DNA from: Rikenellaceae bacterium | Lineage (GTDB): Bacteria > Bacteroidota > Bacteroidia > Bacteroidales > Rikenellaceae | Direction: 5' to 3' | Length of the DNA stretch: 64,000 bases | Assembly (NCBI GenBank): GCA_015059905.1 | Contig: SUZN01000007.1 | Coordinates: forward strand, 62,001-126,000 | Shown: piece after piece, positions 9,376 through 16,045 of the stretch | Numbering within the stretch: the first letter of the stretch is position 1 | Layout: each line of letters begins with the position of its first letter | Made by a program: the position numbers and the translations under genes | The notes under the pieces: model-generated | What the model saw: only the letters and a program-made list of their open reading frames with translations | Database searches by the model: none | What the model was told of the DNA's origin: nothing

Positions 9376-10146
9376 ATGGAGAAGAAACTAAAAGCCGCAG
9401 CGCGACTGCTGGAGGTGATGGACACCCTGCGCGAGAAGTGTCCCTGGGACAGAGAGCAGACATTCGAGTCGCTGCGTAACAACACAATAGAGGAGACTTA
9501 TGAGTTGGCAGATGCCATTGCCGACGGCAATATGGATGGTATCAAAGAGGAGTTGGGCGATTTGCTGCTGCACGTTGTCTTTTACTCAAAGCTGGGCGAG
9601 GAGCAGGGCAAGTTCAATTTTGCCGATGTGGCTGATGCTGAGTGCGACAAGCTCATCTACCGCCACCCACACGTATATAGCGACATTCACGCCGACACCC
9701 CTGCCGAGGTGATGCAGAATTGGGAGGAGCTCAAACTGCGTAAGAAGAAGCGTCAGGGCGGCATCCTGGGCGGCGTACCACGCTCACTGCCCGCAATGGT
9801 CAAGGCGTTCCGCGTAGGCGAGAAGGCGGCATCATCGGGCTTCGACTGGGAGCAGAAGGAGGATGTATGGGCAAAGGTCAAGGAGGAGATTGCCGAGATA
9901 GAGGTTGAGATAGCAGCAGGCAACCACGAGCGCACGGTGGACGAGATTGGAGATTTGTTCTTCGCGCTGATAAATATGTGCCGTCTGTATGGCATAGACC
10001 CCGAGCTGGCACTCGAAAAGACCAACAAGAAGTTTATCTCACGCTTCCAGCATATGGAGGCAGAGGCTGGCGACCGCCTGTTCTCGCAGATGACCGCCGA
10101 GGAGATGGACGCTTTGTGGCGCAATGCAAAGAAGGAGGAGGAATAA
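9376..10146 (+). CDS. mazG: MazG nucleoside triphosphate pyrophosphohydrolase
   Basis: A 256-residue cytosolic enzyme that hydrolyses non-canonical or excess NTPs to NMP and pyrophosphate. Two MazG domains are visible. The first, around 10-130, has CPWDREQTFESLRNN, EETYELADAI and KEELGDLLLHVVFY (the E..E...E..D metal-binding pattern). The second, around 150-245, has VKEEIAEIEVEI and DEIGDLFFALINMCR. Length matches full-length MazG of E. coli type. The start is 27 bp after the TAACTTTG box. The next plus-strand gene begins 116 bp downstream. Confidence 0.94.
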   Translation: MEKKLKAAARLLEVMDTLREKCPWDREQTFESLRNNTIEETYELADAIADGNMDGIKEELGDLLLHVVFYSKLGEEQGKFNFADVADAECDKLIYRHPHVYSDIHADTPAEVMQNWEELKLRKKKRQGGILGGVPRSLPAMVKAFRVGEKAASSGFDWEQKEDVWAKVKEEIAEIEVEIAAGNHERTVDEIGDLFFALINMCRLYGIDPELALEKTNKKFISRFQHMEAEAGDRLFSQMTAEEMDALWRNAKKEEE

Positions 10147-10262
10147 AAGAGTGAAATAGGTCATATAGAAGGAGCATAAGCGATTGTGAAAATCTCTTAT
10201 ACATGTGCTGGAGATTGCCACGTCAGGCTAAACCCTCCTCGCAATGATATAAATAAAACCTT

Positions 10263-11507
10263 TTGGGGATGAGAAAGTTTACAACAATCGTCGTGGCAAC
10301 GATAGCTATCGTATCGTGCGTAGCTTGTGCGAAAGCTAAAACAGAGGCGAAAGAGGAGGCTACGCAGGTGGAATTTACCGAGCCACAGCGCAACATCCCA
10401 GAGGGCGCCATCGCGTTTGACTATGGCGGTCACTTGTATTTCGATGTTATGCTACGCGATTCCATCCCTGCAAAGATGGCTTTTGATACGGGTAATACCA
10501 ACATATTGATTGACCTTGAGTTCTACAACCAGCATTTCGACCCTGCAAACAATCTGCAAAGGGCTATCATTCAGGGTGCAGGCAATAGTTTTCAAGCGGT
10601 TTATCGAGATAATCGCAACTGGAAATACAGTCTCGGCGCGCAGAGCCAGACAGAGCAAGGTGTCGTAGTGATGAATTTAAGAAAAATTCTCGGCGACCAC
10701 GTTGATGGGATGTTTGGAATGGAGTTTATGCGAGGCAAGAAGATTGAGCTGAACTACATTGACCGATATATGCGCATTATGTCGCAAGATGAACAACCTA
10801 CCGAGGGTTACACCTGCATTAAATGCCAATGGCTGGATAAGCGACAGTCGAGAATGACAATGCCGTTGAGCATAAAGGTTACCGACAAATTAGCTTTCAA
10901 TGGGCTTTTTCTTGTGGATTTAGGTGCAAGAGATGCAATTGCTCTCAATAGCAATACAGCCGCGCGCCTGCGCCTGAACAGCGTTCTTACAGATGTCAAG
11001 AAGAAAATCTTCGACACGGGTGGCGTTGGTGGCTCACGCACCGATTATATCTTCAAGACAAAAGCTATTTCGGCTGCTGACAACGAGATAGAGGACGTCA
11101 GTATCTCCTATTCGGGAAATACGCAGGGTGCAATGGCAGACGAGCGATATGATGGTTTGGTTGGCAATGCGTTGTTTGAGCGTTTTGATGTTATTTTTGA
11201 TTTTGCGAAATGCGAGATATGGCTTCGCCCAAACAAGAATATTGATGAGGAAATAAAGTTTGACTCTGGAATGACATTGACACCCAAAACTGATTGCTGG
11301 ATTGTCAATGGATTGATTGAGGGTGGCAATGCTCATAAAGCTGGCATAAAGCGAGGTGATGTGATTACATCAATAAACGGACTCTCGCCCGAGAAGATAG
11401 ACTTGAGACGATTGGAACTGATGAATCGCTCTGCCGAAGATTGGGAAATTGTTGTAAAACGAGATAACACCGAAGCAAATATTACGTTTGAGAAAGAGCA
11501 AAGATGA
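10263..11507 (+). CDS. Lipoprotein retropepsin-like aspartyl protease with PDZ domain
   Basis: A 414-residue envelope protein. The N-terminus has a lipoprotein signal (IVSCVAC). Two retropepsin-like half-sites are visible: AFDTGNTNILI (first D-T-G) near residue 75, and FLVDLGARDAIAL (D-L-G) near 220. A PDZ domain covers about 340-410 (GGNAHKAGIKRGDVITSINGLSP). Such clan AA proteases with PDZ domains are common in Bacteroidota; substrates are unknown. The last codons (EKEQR, stop) lie inside the first copy of a 41-bp repeat, so the native C-terminus may have been replaced when the neighbouring cassette arrived. Confidence 0.85.
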   Translation: MGMRKFTTIVVATIAIVSCVACAKAKTEAKEEATQVEFTEPQRNIPEGAIAFDYGGHLYFDVMLRDSIPAKMAFDTGNTNILIDLEFYNQHFDPANNLQRAIIQGAGNSFQAVYRDNRNWKYSLGAQSQTEQGVVVMNLRKILGDHVDGMFGMEFMRGKKIELNYIDRYMRIMSQDEQPTEGYTCIKCQWLDKRQSRMTMPLSIKVTDKLAFNGLFLVDLGARDAIALNSNTAARLRLNSVLTDVKKKIFDTGGVGGSRTDYIFKTKAISAADNEIEDVSISYSGNTQGAMADERYDGLVGNALFERFDVIFDFAKCEIWLRPNKNIDEEIKFDSGMTLTPKTDCWIVNGLIEGGNAHKAGIKRGDVITSINGLSPEKIDLRRLELMNRSAEDWEIVVKRDNTEANITFEKEQR

Positions 11508-11526
11508 AAGATGAAAGAGCAAAGAT
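11486..11526 (+). repeat. 41-bp direct repeat, copy 1 of the four-helix-bundle cassette
   Basis: The 41 bases are identical to 11948-11988 and share 27 bases in inverted form with 12381-12407. The repeat is built of smaller units (GAAAGAGCAAAGAT, GAAAGAT). It overlaps the last codons of the aspartyl protease gene. Confidence 0.9.
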
Positions 11527-11567
11527 GATAGAGCAATACGTAATGATAAATATATAATTTTAAGAAA

Positions 11568-11969
11568 ATGAAAAATATTTTATACTACATATCATTGATT
11601 ATTACGTGGCTCGTAATAATAATTGTTTTAGCATTTATTCTTACCATATGCGGAATTGTTCCAACATTATATGGATGGGGATATGCTTTAGGTAGCGCGT
11701 GCGGATACCCTCAATTATGGATTATCTCTTTGGGTTGCACATTGTTAATTCGCTTTGTTTTACACAAAGTAATATTCAAAGAACAAAAACCATACAAGAA
11801 AACAATTCCTATACTTATCATTATTATTGGTTGCCTATGGTTAGCAATGAATTTAGGTGCAATGATATATAATCGTGCTGTGGAAAAAGCCGTTAATGAA
11901 AGACTACAAGAGAGTGAGGAGGAGATTATAGACTATGTACCAGGAATGTTTGAGAAAGAGCAAAGATGA
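11568..11969 (+). CDS. Small inner-membrane protein of unknown function
   Basis: A 133-residue protein with three likely membrane helices: about 3-30 (ILYYISLIITWLVIIIV), 45-65 (LWIISLGCTLLIRFVL) and 80-103 (IPILIIIIGCLWLAMNLG), then a charged tail with consecutive Glu. I recognise no family. It lies between two copies of the 41-bp repeat, and its last residues FEKEQR are encoded by copy 2, just as those of the gene before are by copy 1. Base composition is clearly more AT-rich than the surrounding housekeeping genes, suggesting arrival with the cassette. Confidence 0.65.
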   Translation: MKNILYYISLIITWLVIIIVLAFILTICGIVPTLYGWGYALGSACGYPQLWIISLGCTLLIRFVLHKVIFKEQKPYKKTIPILIIIIGCLWLAMNLGAMIYNRAVEKAVNERLQESEEEIIDYVPGMFEKEQR

Positions 11970-11988
11970 AAGATGAAAGAGCAAAGAT
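11948..11988 (+). repeat. 41-bp direct repeat, copy 2 of the four-helix-bundle cassette
   Basis: Identical over 41 bases to copy 1 (11486-11526). It encodes both the C-terminus of the small membrane protein and the start (MKEQR) of the four-helix-bundle protein. Confidence 0.9.
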
Positions 11989-12362
11989 ATGATAATAGCA
12001 TAACAAGGAGCAAGAGTAAAGCTTTTGCTATACGCATCATTAAATTTGTCAAATTTTTACAAGAAGAAAAGAGAGAAAGAATTATCTCAAAGCAACTTCT
12101 ACGTAGTGGCACAAGTATAGGCGCAAATGTTAGAGAAAGCTATAATGCTCAAAGCAAGGCTGATTTCATCTATAAACTTCACATAGCCTTAAAAGAGGCT
12201 GATGAAACAGCATATTGGCTTGAATTATTATATGAAAGCGAAATAATAAACAAACAATATTTTGAATCATTATACAACGAATTAAAGGAGATTATTGCTT
12301 TATTGACAGCAAGTATTAAAACATCAAAGAATAACGAAAAACAAAGTAAATTACAACAATAA
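11973..12362 (+). CDS. Four-helix-bundle protein (23S rRNA intervening-sequence / S23 type)
   Basis: A 129-residue, almost all-helical, basic protein. The family signature is clear: LLRSGTSIGANVRES, then SKADFIYKLHIALKEADETAYWLELL. Members occur in 23S rRNA intervening sequences and scattered through Bacteroidota genomes, and share the fold of the Avd accessory protein of diversity-generating retroelements. No reverse transcriptase or rRNA gene is present here. The chosen ATG lies inside repeat copy 2, leaving three bases after the stop of the membrane gene. The coding region is about 30% G+C, far below its neighbours, and is followed by an inverted repeat copy. Function in the cell is unknown. 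Confidence 0.88.
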   Translation: MKEQRYDNSITRSKSKAFAIRIIKFVKFLQEEKRERIISKQLLRSGTSIGANVRESYNAQSKADFIYKLHIALKEADETAYWLELLYESEIINKQYFESLYNELKEIIALLTASIKTSKNNEKQSKLQQ

Positions 12363-12380
12363 GATAATCAGCAAAGAATC

Positions 12381-12407
12381 ATCTTTGCTCTTTCATCTTT
12401 CATCTTT
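12381..12407 (-). repeat. Inverted copy of the cassette repeat
   Basis: Its reverse complement matches 27 consecutive bases of the 41-bp direct repeats. It closes the cassette 14 bp before the carbonic-anhydrase-like gene and could pair with copy 1 or 2 in RNA or single-stranded DNA. Confidence 0.85.
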
Positions 12408-12421
12408 TATCTTATAATAAT

Positions 12422-12952
12422 ATGGCACTTGTAAGAAAAGTTCGTGGACACGTTCCCGAGATTGGAGAGAATACATTTTTGGCAGAGACTGCTGTGATTA
12501 TTGGCGATGTGACAATCGGTAAGGATTGTTCGATTTGGTATGGCGCGGTGTTGCGTGGCGATGTGAACAAAATCACCATCGGCGACCGTACAAACATCCA
12601 GGATGGAGCCGTAATCCACACCCTCTACGACAAATCACCAAAGCCTTCACAGACCCACATCGGCAATGACGTATCGGTTGGTCACAACGCTACAATTCAC
12701 GGAGCCACCATTGGCGACAGCGTGCTGATTGGTATGGGCTCAACCATTTTGGATAACGCCGTAGTACCCGAAGGCTGCATCATCGCGGCCAACGCCCTTG
12801 TATTATCGGGTGCACAGCTTGAGCCAAACTCGGTTTACGCTGGCGTGCCTGCCAAGAAGGTCAAGGAGATTACCCCCGAGCAGCGTGAGCATATCGTCAA
12901 GCGCACAGCACGCGACTACCAGCTCTACGCATCGTGGTACAAGGAGGAGTAA
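12422..12952 (+). CDS. Gamma-carbonic-anhydrase-like left-handed beta-helix protein (YrdA/PaaY type)
   Basis: A 176-residue cytosolic trimer-forming protein made of hexapeptide repeats (VIIGDV, ATIGDS and similar). The three zinc-ligand histidines of the family are in place: one in GAVIHTL and two in SVGHNATIHG. Known relatives bind metal and some have carbonic anhydrase activity, but many do not, so hydration of CO2 is not certain. The gene starts just after the cassette's inverted repeat; before the insertion it was probably directly downstream of the protease gene. The histidine kinase gene follows 62 bp later. Confidence 0.88.
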   Translation: MALVRKVRGHVPEIGENTFLAETAVIIGDVTIGKDCSIWYGAVLRGDVNKITIGDRTNIQDGAVIHTLYDKSPKPSQTHIGNDVSVGHNATIHGATIGDSVLIGMGSTILDNAVVPEGCIIAANALVLSGAQLEPNSVYAGVPAKKVKEITPEQREHIVKRTARDYQLYASWYKEE

Positions 12953-13014
12953 TCCCCGCCCCACAACAACCCGTCCGACTGCCCCATAAAAGACGAGAAC
13001 AAAATTCTACTAAT

Positions 13015-14364
13015 ATGAACGTATTGAAATACAAACGCTCAAACCTTGCTATCAACATATTGATAGCTGTTGTCATCGCGCTGACAGTGAATTTCTCCTA
13101 CCTGTTGTCGATGATTGTTGCCGAGCGTGAGACCGCTGACCAGCGTCAGATTATGGAGCAGGAGCGTATGCAGCGCCCCGAGGCAAAGGGTGTATTGCAA
13201 CTTTCGGCAGATGGTTATGGTTATCTGATTGTGGACAATAATACCCCAATCACACTCCCCGATGACTCACTTGCCGACAGCATCTATGTGGGAAACCGCA
13301 AGATAAGATGGTACAACCTCCAGCAGGGCGACACCATCCTCTGCACCTTCTTCCCTCCACGCCCCAACTCGCGGGCAAACCCATCTCTCGACGAGGTGCG
13401 CCAGCAGAATGGCAACGAGATTTCTGCGCCCGTCATCTACGACCGTCCCAAACGCAATCAGGACACTATGGCGCAGATGATTTACTACTTCCTGCTGACG
13501 TGGTTGTTGCTGACGGTGATGACATTCCGCATCGACAAACGAGGCAACTACCTTTACCGCTGCGCTACCGTGATTGTAATCACTATTGCCTGCTACTTCC
13601 TTGCGCCATCGGTTAGTTGGATGACAGGAAAATCGACAATGATATTCCGCCACCAGCCACACGAGATGATAAACTGGATGGTCATTATGAAGTGTACCAT
13701 ATCTCTGGTTGTAGCTATCCTTTATGGTCGTATTTATCAGTTGATTTACCAGCAGCAGAAGGTGCTTCTGGAGAATGAGCATCTGCGCACGGAGAATATC
13801 CAGAGCCGATATAATATGCTGGTAGGTCAGATTAACCCCCACTTCTTCTTCAACTCGCTCAACTCGCTCTCGATGCTTGTGCGCGATAGCAAGGAGGATA
13901 AAGCGCTGGAGTATATCGACCAGCTATCATACACCTTCCGCTACATCCTGCAAAACGGTCAAAACACCAAATCGACTCTCAAGGACGAGATGGAGTTTGC
14001 CAAGGCTTACGGCGAGCTGTTCAAGGTGCGTTATGCCGACAAGCTATTCTTCGACATTGATATTGACGAGAGTTATGACGAGTGGACACTGCCTGCGCTG
14101 ACTCTTCAGCCACTGATTGGCAACGCAGTGAAACACAATACCATCACCAAGCGCAATCCGTTCCACATATCAATCCGCACCGATGGCTCAACGCTTGTTG
14201 TGAGCAATCAGAAGGCACCTAAACTTGAGCCAGAGCCATCGACAGGCATTGGGCTGAAGAACCTACGCAGCCGCTGGCAGCTTATCACAGGCACCGACAT
14301 TGAGATTATCGACTCCGAGACGGAGTTCATCGTGCGCCTACCATTGCAGAAACCTGAAAATTAA
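13015..14364 (+). CDS. LytS-type sensor histidine kinase
   Basis: The chosen start at 13015 gives 449 residues and begins with a membrane anchor (RSNLAINILIAVVIALTVNF). An upstream in-frame ATG at 12934 lies inside the previous gene and is unlikely. Residues about 45-150 form a periplasmic or linker segment, followed by three helices (MIYYFLLTWLLLTVM; ATVIVITIACYFLAPSV; IMKCTISLVVAILYG). A coiled segment leads into the His_kinase domain with phospho-acceptor His in INPHFFFNSLNSLSM, then an HATPase domain ending GIGLKNLRSRW. It lacks the classical HisKA dimer domain, as usual for the LytS/YehU family. The partner regulator is 11 bp downstream. Confidence 0.92.
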   Translation: MNVLKYKRSNLAINILIAVVIALTVNFSYLLSMIVAERETADQRQIMEQERMQRPEAKGVLQLSADGYGYLIVDNNTPITLPDDSLADSIYVGNRKIRWYNLQQGDTILCTFFPPRPNSRANPSLDEVRQQNGNEISAPVIYDRPKRNQDTMAQMIYYFLLTWLLLTVMTFRIDKRGNYLYRCATVIVITIACYFLAPSVSWMTGKSTMIFRHQPHEMINWMVIMKCTISLVVAILYGRIYQLIYQQQKVLLENEHLRTENIQSRYNMLVGQINPHFFFNSLNSLSMLVRDSKEDKALEYIDQLSYTFRYILQNGQNTKSTLKDEMEFAKAYGELFKVRYADKLFFDIDIDESYDEWTLPALTLQPLIGNAVKHNTITKRNPFHISIRTDGSTLVVSNQKAPKLEPEPSTGIGLKNLRSRWQLITGTDIEIIDSETEFIVRLPLQKPEN

Positions 14365-14375
14365 ATCGAGCGAAA

Positions 14376-15152
14376 ATGAACATACTTATTATAGAAGACG
14401 AAACAGCTGCTGCTACCAACCTGCAAGCTATTTTAAGGAAGGTTGCGCCCACATATAACGTAATCACCGTATTGGAGAGCATTGAGGAGAGCGTGGAGTA
14501 TTTCCAGGATGCAACGCAAACCGTACCCGACCTTGTATTTATGGATATTCATCTTGCCGATGGCGAGTCATTCCATATTTTTGACAAGGTAAACATCACC
14601 TCGCCAATCATCTTCACCACCGCATACGACGAGTATGCATTGCGGGCATTTAAGGTAAACAGCATCGATTATATCCTCAAGCCTATCAAGGAGGAGGATT
14701 TAAGACGTGCCATCGACAAACTCACACAGCTAAGCGGCAAGGAGCGTACCGAGTATCAGGACCGCGTGGAGAGTATGGTTGAAACGAGCAAGCGAGAGAG
14801 TCAGCGTGTATTCCTGGTGCATTACAAGGATAAGATTATTCCACTTTCAATCAATGACATCGCATTCTTCTACACCTCCAACGAGAAGGTGTCGGCATTT
14901 ACCTTCAAGGGTGACAGATATGTTGTTGATCGCACATTGGAGGTGTTGCAATCTACCCTTCCCGCGGATGAATTCTTCCGCGCCAATCGTCAATACATCG
15001 TTGCGCGTCAGGCGGTTAAGGATATTGCTGTATGGTTTGGCAGTCGTCTTTCGCTCAACCTCTCGCTCGAAACACCCGAGAAAATCATCATCTCCAAGGC
15101 GCGCGTTCCAGAGTTCAAGCAATGGTTGATGGCGATTCACCCCCAAGATTAG
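14376..15152 (+). CDS. LytTR-type response regulator
   Basis: A 258-residue transcription regulator. The receiver domain (1-120) has acidic residues IIEDE, phospho-acceptor D57 in LVFMDIHL, and the conserved Lys in ILKPIKEED. The C-terminal LytTR DNA-binding domain (about 145-255) shows ISINDIAFFYTSNEKVSAFT and FFRANRQYIVARQAV. It probably forms one operon with the kinase before it and may act on the downstream Gln-rich protein and barrel genes, though no operator could be identified. A terminator follows directly. Confidence 0.93.
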   Translation: MNILIIEDETAAATNLQAILRKVAPTYNVITVLESIEESVEYFQDATQTVPDLVFMDIHLADGESFHIFDKVNITSPIIFTTAYDEYALRAFKVNSIDYILKPIKEEDLRRAIDKLTQLSGKERTEYQDRVESMVETSKRESQRVFLVHYKDKIIPLSINDIAFFYTSNEKVSAFTFKGDRYVVDRTLEVLQSTLPADEFFRANRQYIVARQAVKDIAVWFGSRLSLNLSLETPEKIIISKARVPEFKQWLMAIHPQD

Positions 15153-15180
15153 TCGTTTCACCGACCGAAACCCCCATTTA

Positions 15181-15212
15181 ACCCCGAGTTGAATTTCAAC
15201 TGCGGGGTTTTT
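15181..15212 (+). terminator. Terminator of the LytS/LytTR operon
   Basis: CCCCG with an inner AGTTGAA/TTCAACT stem closes against CGGGG and runs into TTTTT. It lies 28 bp after the stop codon. A TACTTTTG promoter box for the next gene (15217-15224) follows at once. Confidence 0.85.
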
Positions 15213-15261
15213 ACATTACTTTTGCAGCAGATTGGTTGACAAAATTTAAATCAAGAATATT

Positions 15262-15813
15262 ATGAAGTCACTTAAATTATTTATGGTAGCTGTGTTGGCA
15301 ATGGTTGCAACCAGCGTATCGGCACAGGGTCCACAGGGTCAGCAGGGTCAGCGCCCACAGCGTCAGCGTATGACTGTTGAGCAGCGCGCAAAGATGCAGG
15401 CTGATCGTATGACAAAGAGCCTCGATTTGAACGAGGAGCAGCAGAAGCAGATGTACGAGTACTACCTTGCAACAAACAAGAAGCAGCAGGAAGAGCGCGA
15501 GGCTCGTATGAAGGCTATGCGCGAGGGTCAGCAGCAGGGTCAGCGCCCAGACTTCCGCAATATGAGCGAGGAGGATCGTGCAGCTTATATGAAGAAGATG
15601 CAGGAGGAGCGCAAGGCACAGCAGGCTGCCGAGGATGCTGCCATCAAGAAGATTCTCAATGAGAAGCAGTACAAAAAGTGGCAGATGCAGAAGAAGGCAC
15701 AGGAGCAGCGTATGCGCCAGATGATGCAGGAGCGTCAGCAGGGCGGTCAGGGTGGTCCAGGCTTTGGCGGTCAGGGCGGTCCACAGGGCGGCTTCGGTGG
15801 CGGCGATTTCTAA
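15262..15813 (+). CDS. Secreted Gln/Arg/Met-rich protein, Spy/DUF4890-like
   Basis: A 183-residue periplasmic protein. Residues 1-21 are a signal peptide ending SVSA-QG. The mature part begins with a Gln/Gly-rich repeat, then long helices rich in Gln, Met, Lys and Arg (RAKMQADRMTKSLDLNEEQ, YKKWQMQKKAQEQRMRQMM), and ends in a Gly-rich tail (GFGGQGGPQGGF). The LTxEQ-like arrangement resembles Spy/CpxP-type chaperones and Bacteroidota DUF4890 proteins. It lies upstream of a large outer-membrane barrel whose own C-terminus is also Gly/Gln/Met-rich, so a chaperone or partner role is possible. That is inference. Confidence 0.7.
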   Translation: MKSLKLFMVAVLAMVATSVSAQGPQGQQGQRPQRQRMTVEQRAKMQADRMTKSLDLNEEQQKQMYEYYLATNKKQQEEREARMKAMREGQQQGQRPDFRNMSEEDRAAYMKKMQEERKAQQAAEDAAIKKILNEKQYKKWQMQKKAQEQRMRQMMQERQQGGQGGPGFGGQGGPQGGFGGGDF

Positions 15814-15896
15814 AATGGAGGTAGAGGTCTAACCAGCCTTTAACCATCCAACGATATCCATTAAGGGCAGTAATGGAAATTAGGTTGTTTTTCGGA

Positions 15897-15929
15897 GGGG
15901 TGTCAGCGTCAGTTGACACCCCATTTTTG
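15897..15929 (+). terminator. Terminator of the Gln-rich protein gene
   Basis: GGGGTGTCA pairs perfectly with TGACACCCC over an 8-nt loop and is followed by ATTTTTG. Confidence 0.85.
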
Positions 15930-15971
15930 TCATTTCACCGAGAAAAAGTCTTTTAGTTGAAAGATATATTA

Positions 15972-15979
15972 TATCTTTG
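15972..15979 (+). promoter_or_regulatory. TATCTTTG -7 box upstream of the barrel gene
   Basis: The box lies 67 bp before the ATG at 16046. No standard -33 element is seen at the usual spacing, so the promoter may be weak or activator-dependent, for example through the LytTR regulator encoded upstream. Confidence 0.5.
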
Positions 15980-16045
15980 CGTGCCTTTTGGGTCGAAACA
16001 GAAATCAAGAAAAAAGTAACAAAATAAAACAACTTTAGACAAAGT

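Noticed and set aside
10190..10255. GAGATTGCCACG...CTCGCAATGA resembling a common intergenic palindromic repeat
   Set aside because: Only short, imperfect arms (ATTGC/GCAAT) and a single copy in this window; too weak to call an element.
11973..12362. Diversity-generating retroelement, because the four-helix-bundle protein resembles Avd
   Set aside because: No reverse transcriptase, template repeat or variable repeat is present within several kilobases.
12934..13014. Earlier start of the histidine kinase at 12934
   Set aside because: It lies inside the carbonic-anhydrase-like gene and adds a Pro/Arg-rich stretch before the membrane anchor; 13015 fits better.
15300..15813. Repeated CAGGGTCAGCAGGGTCAG units as a possible CRISPR or tandem repeat locus
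   Set aside because: They are in-frame Gln/Gly codons of a low-complexity secreted protein, with no spacer structure.
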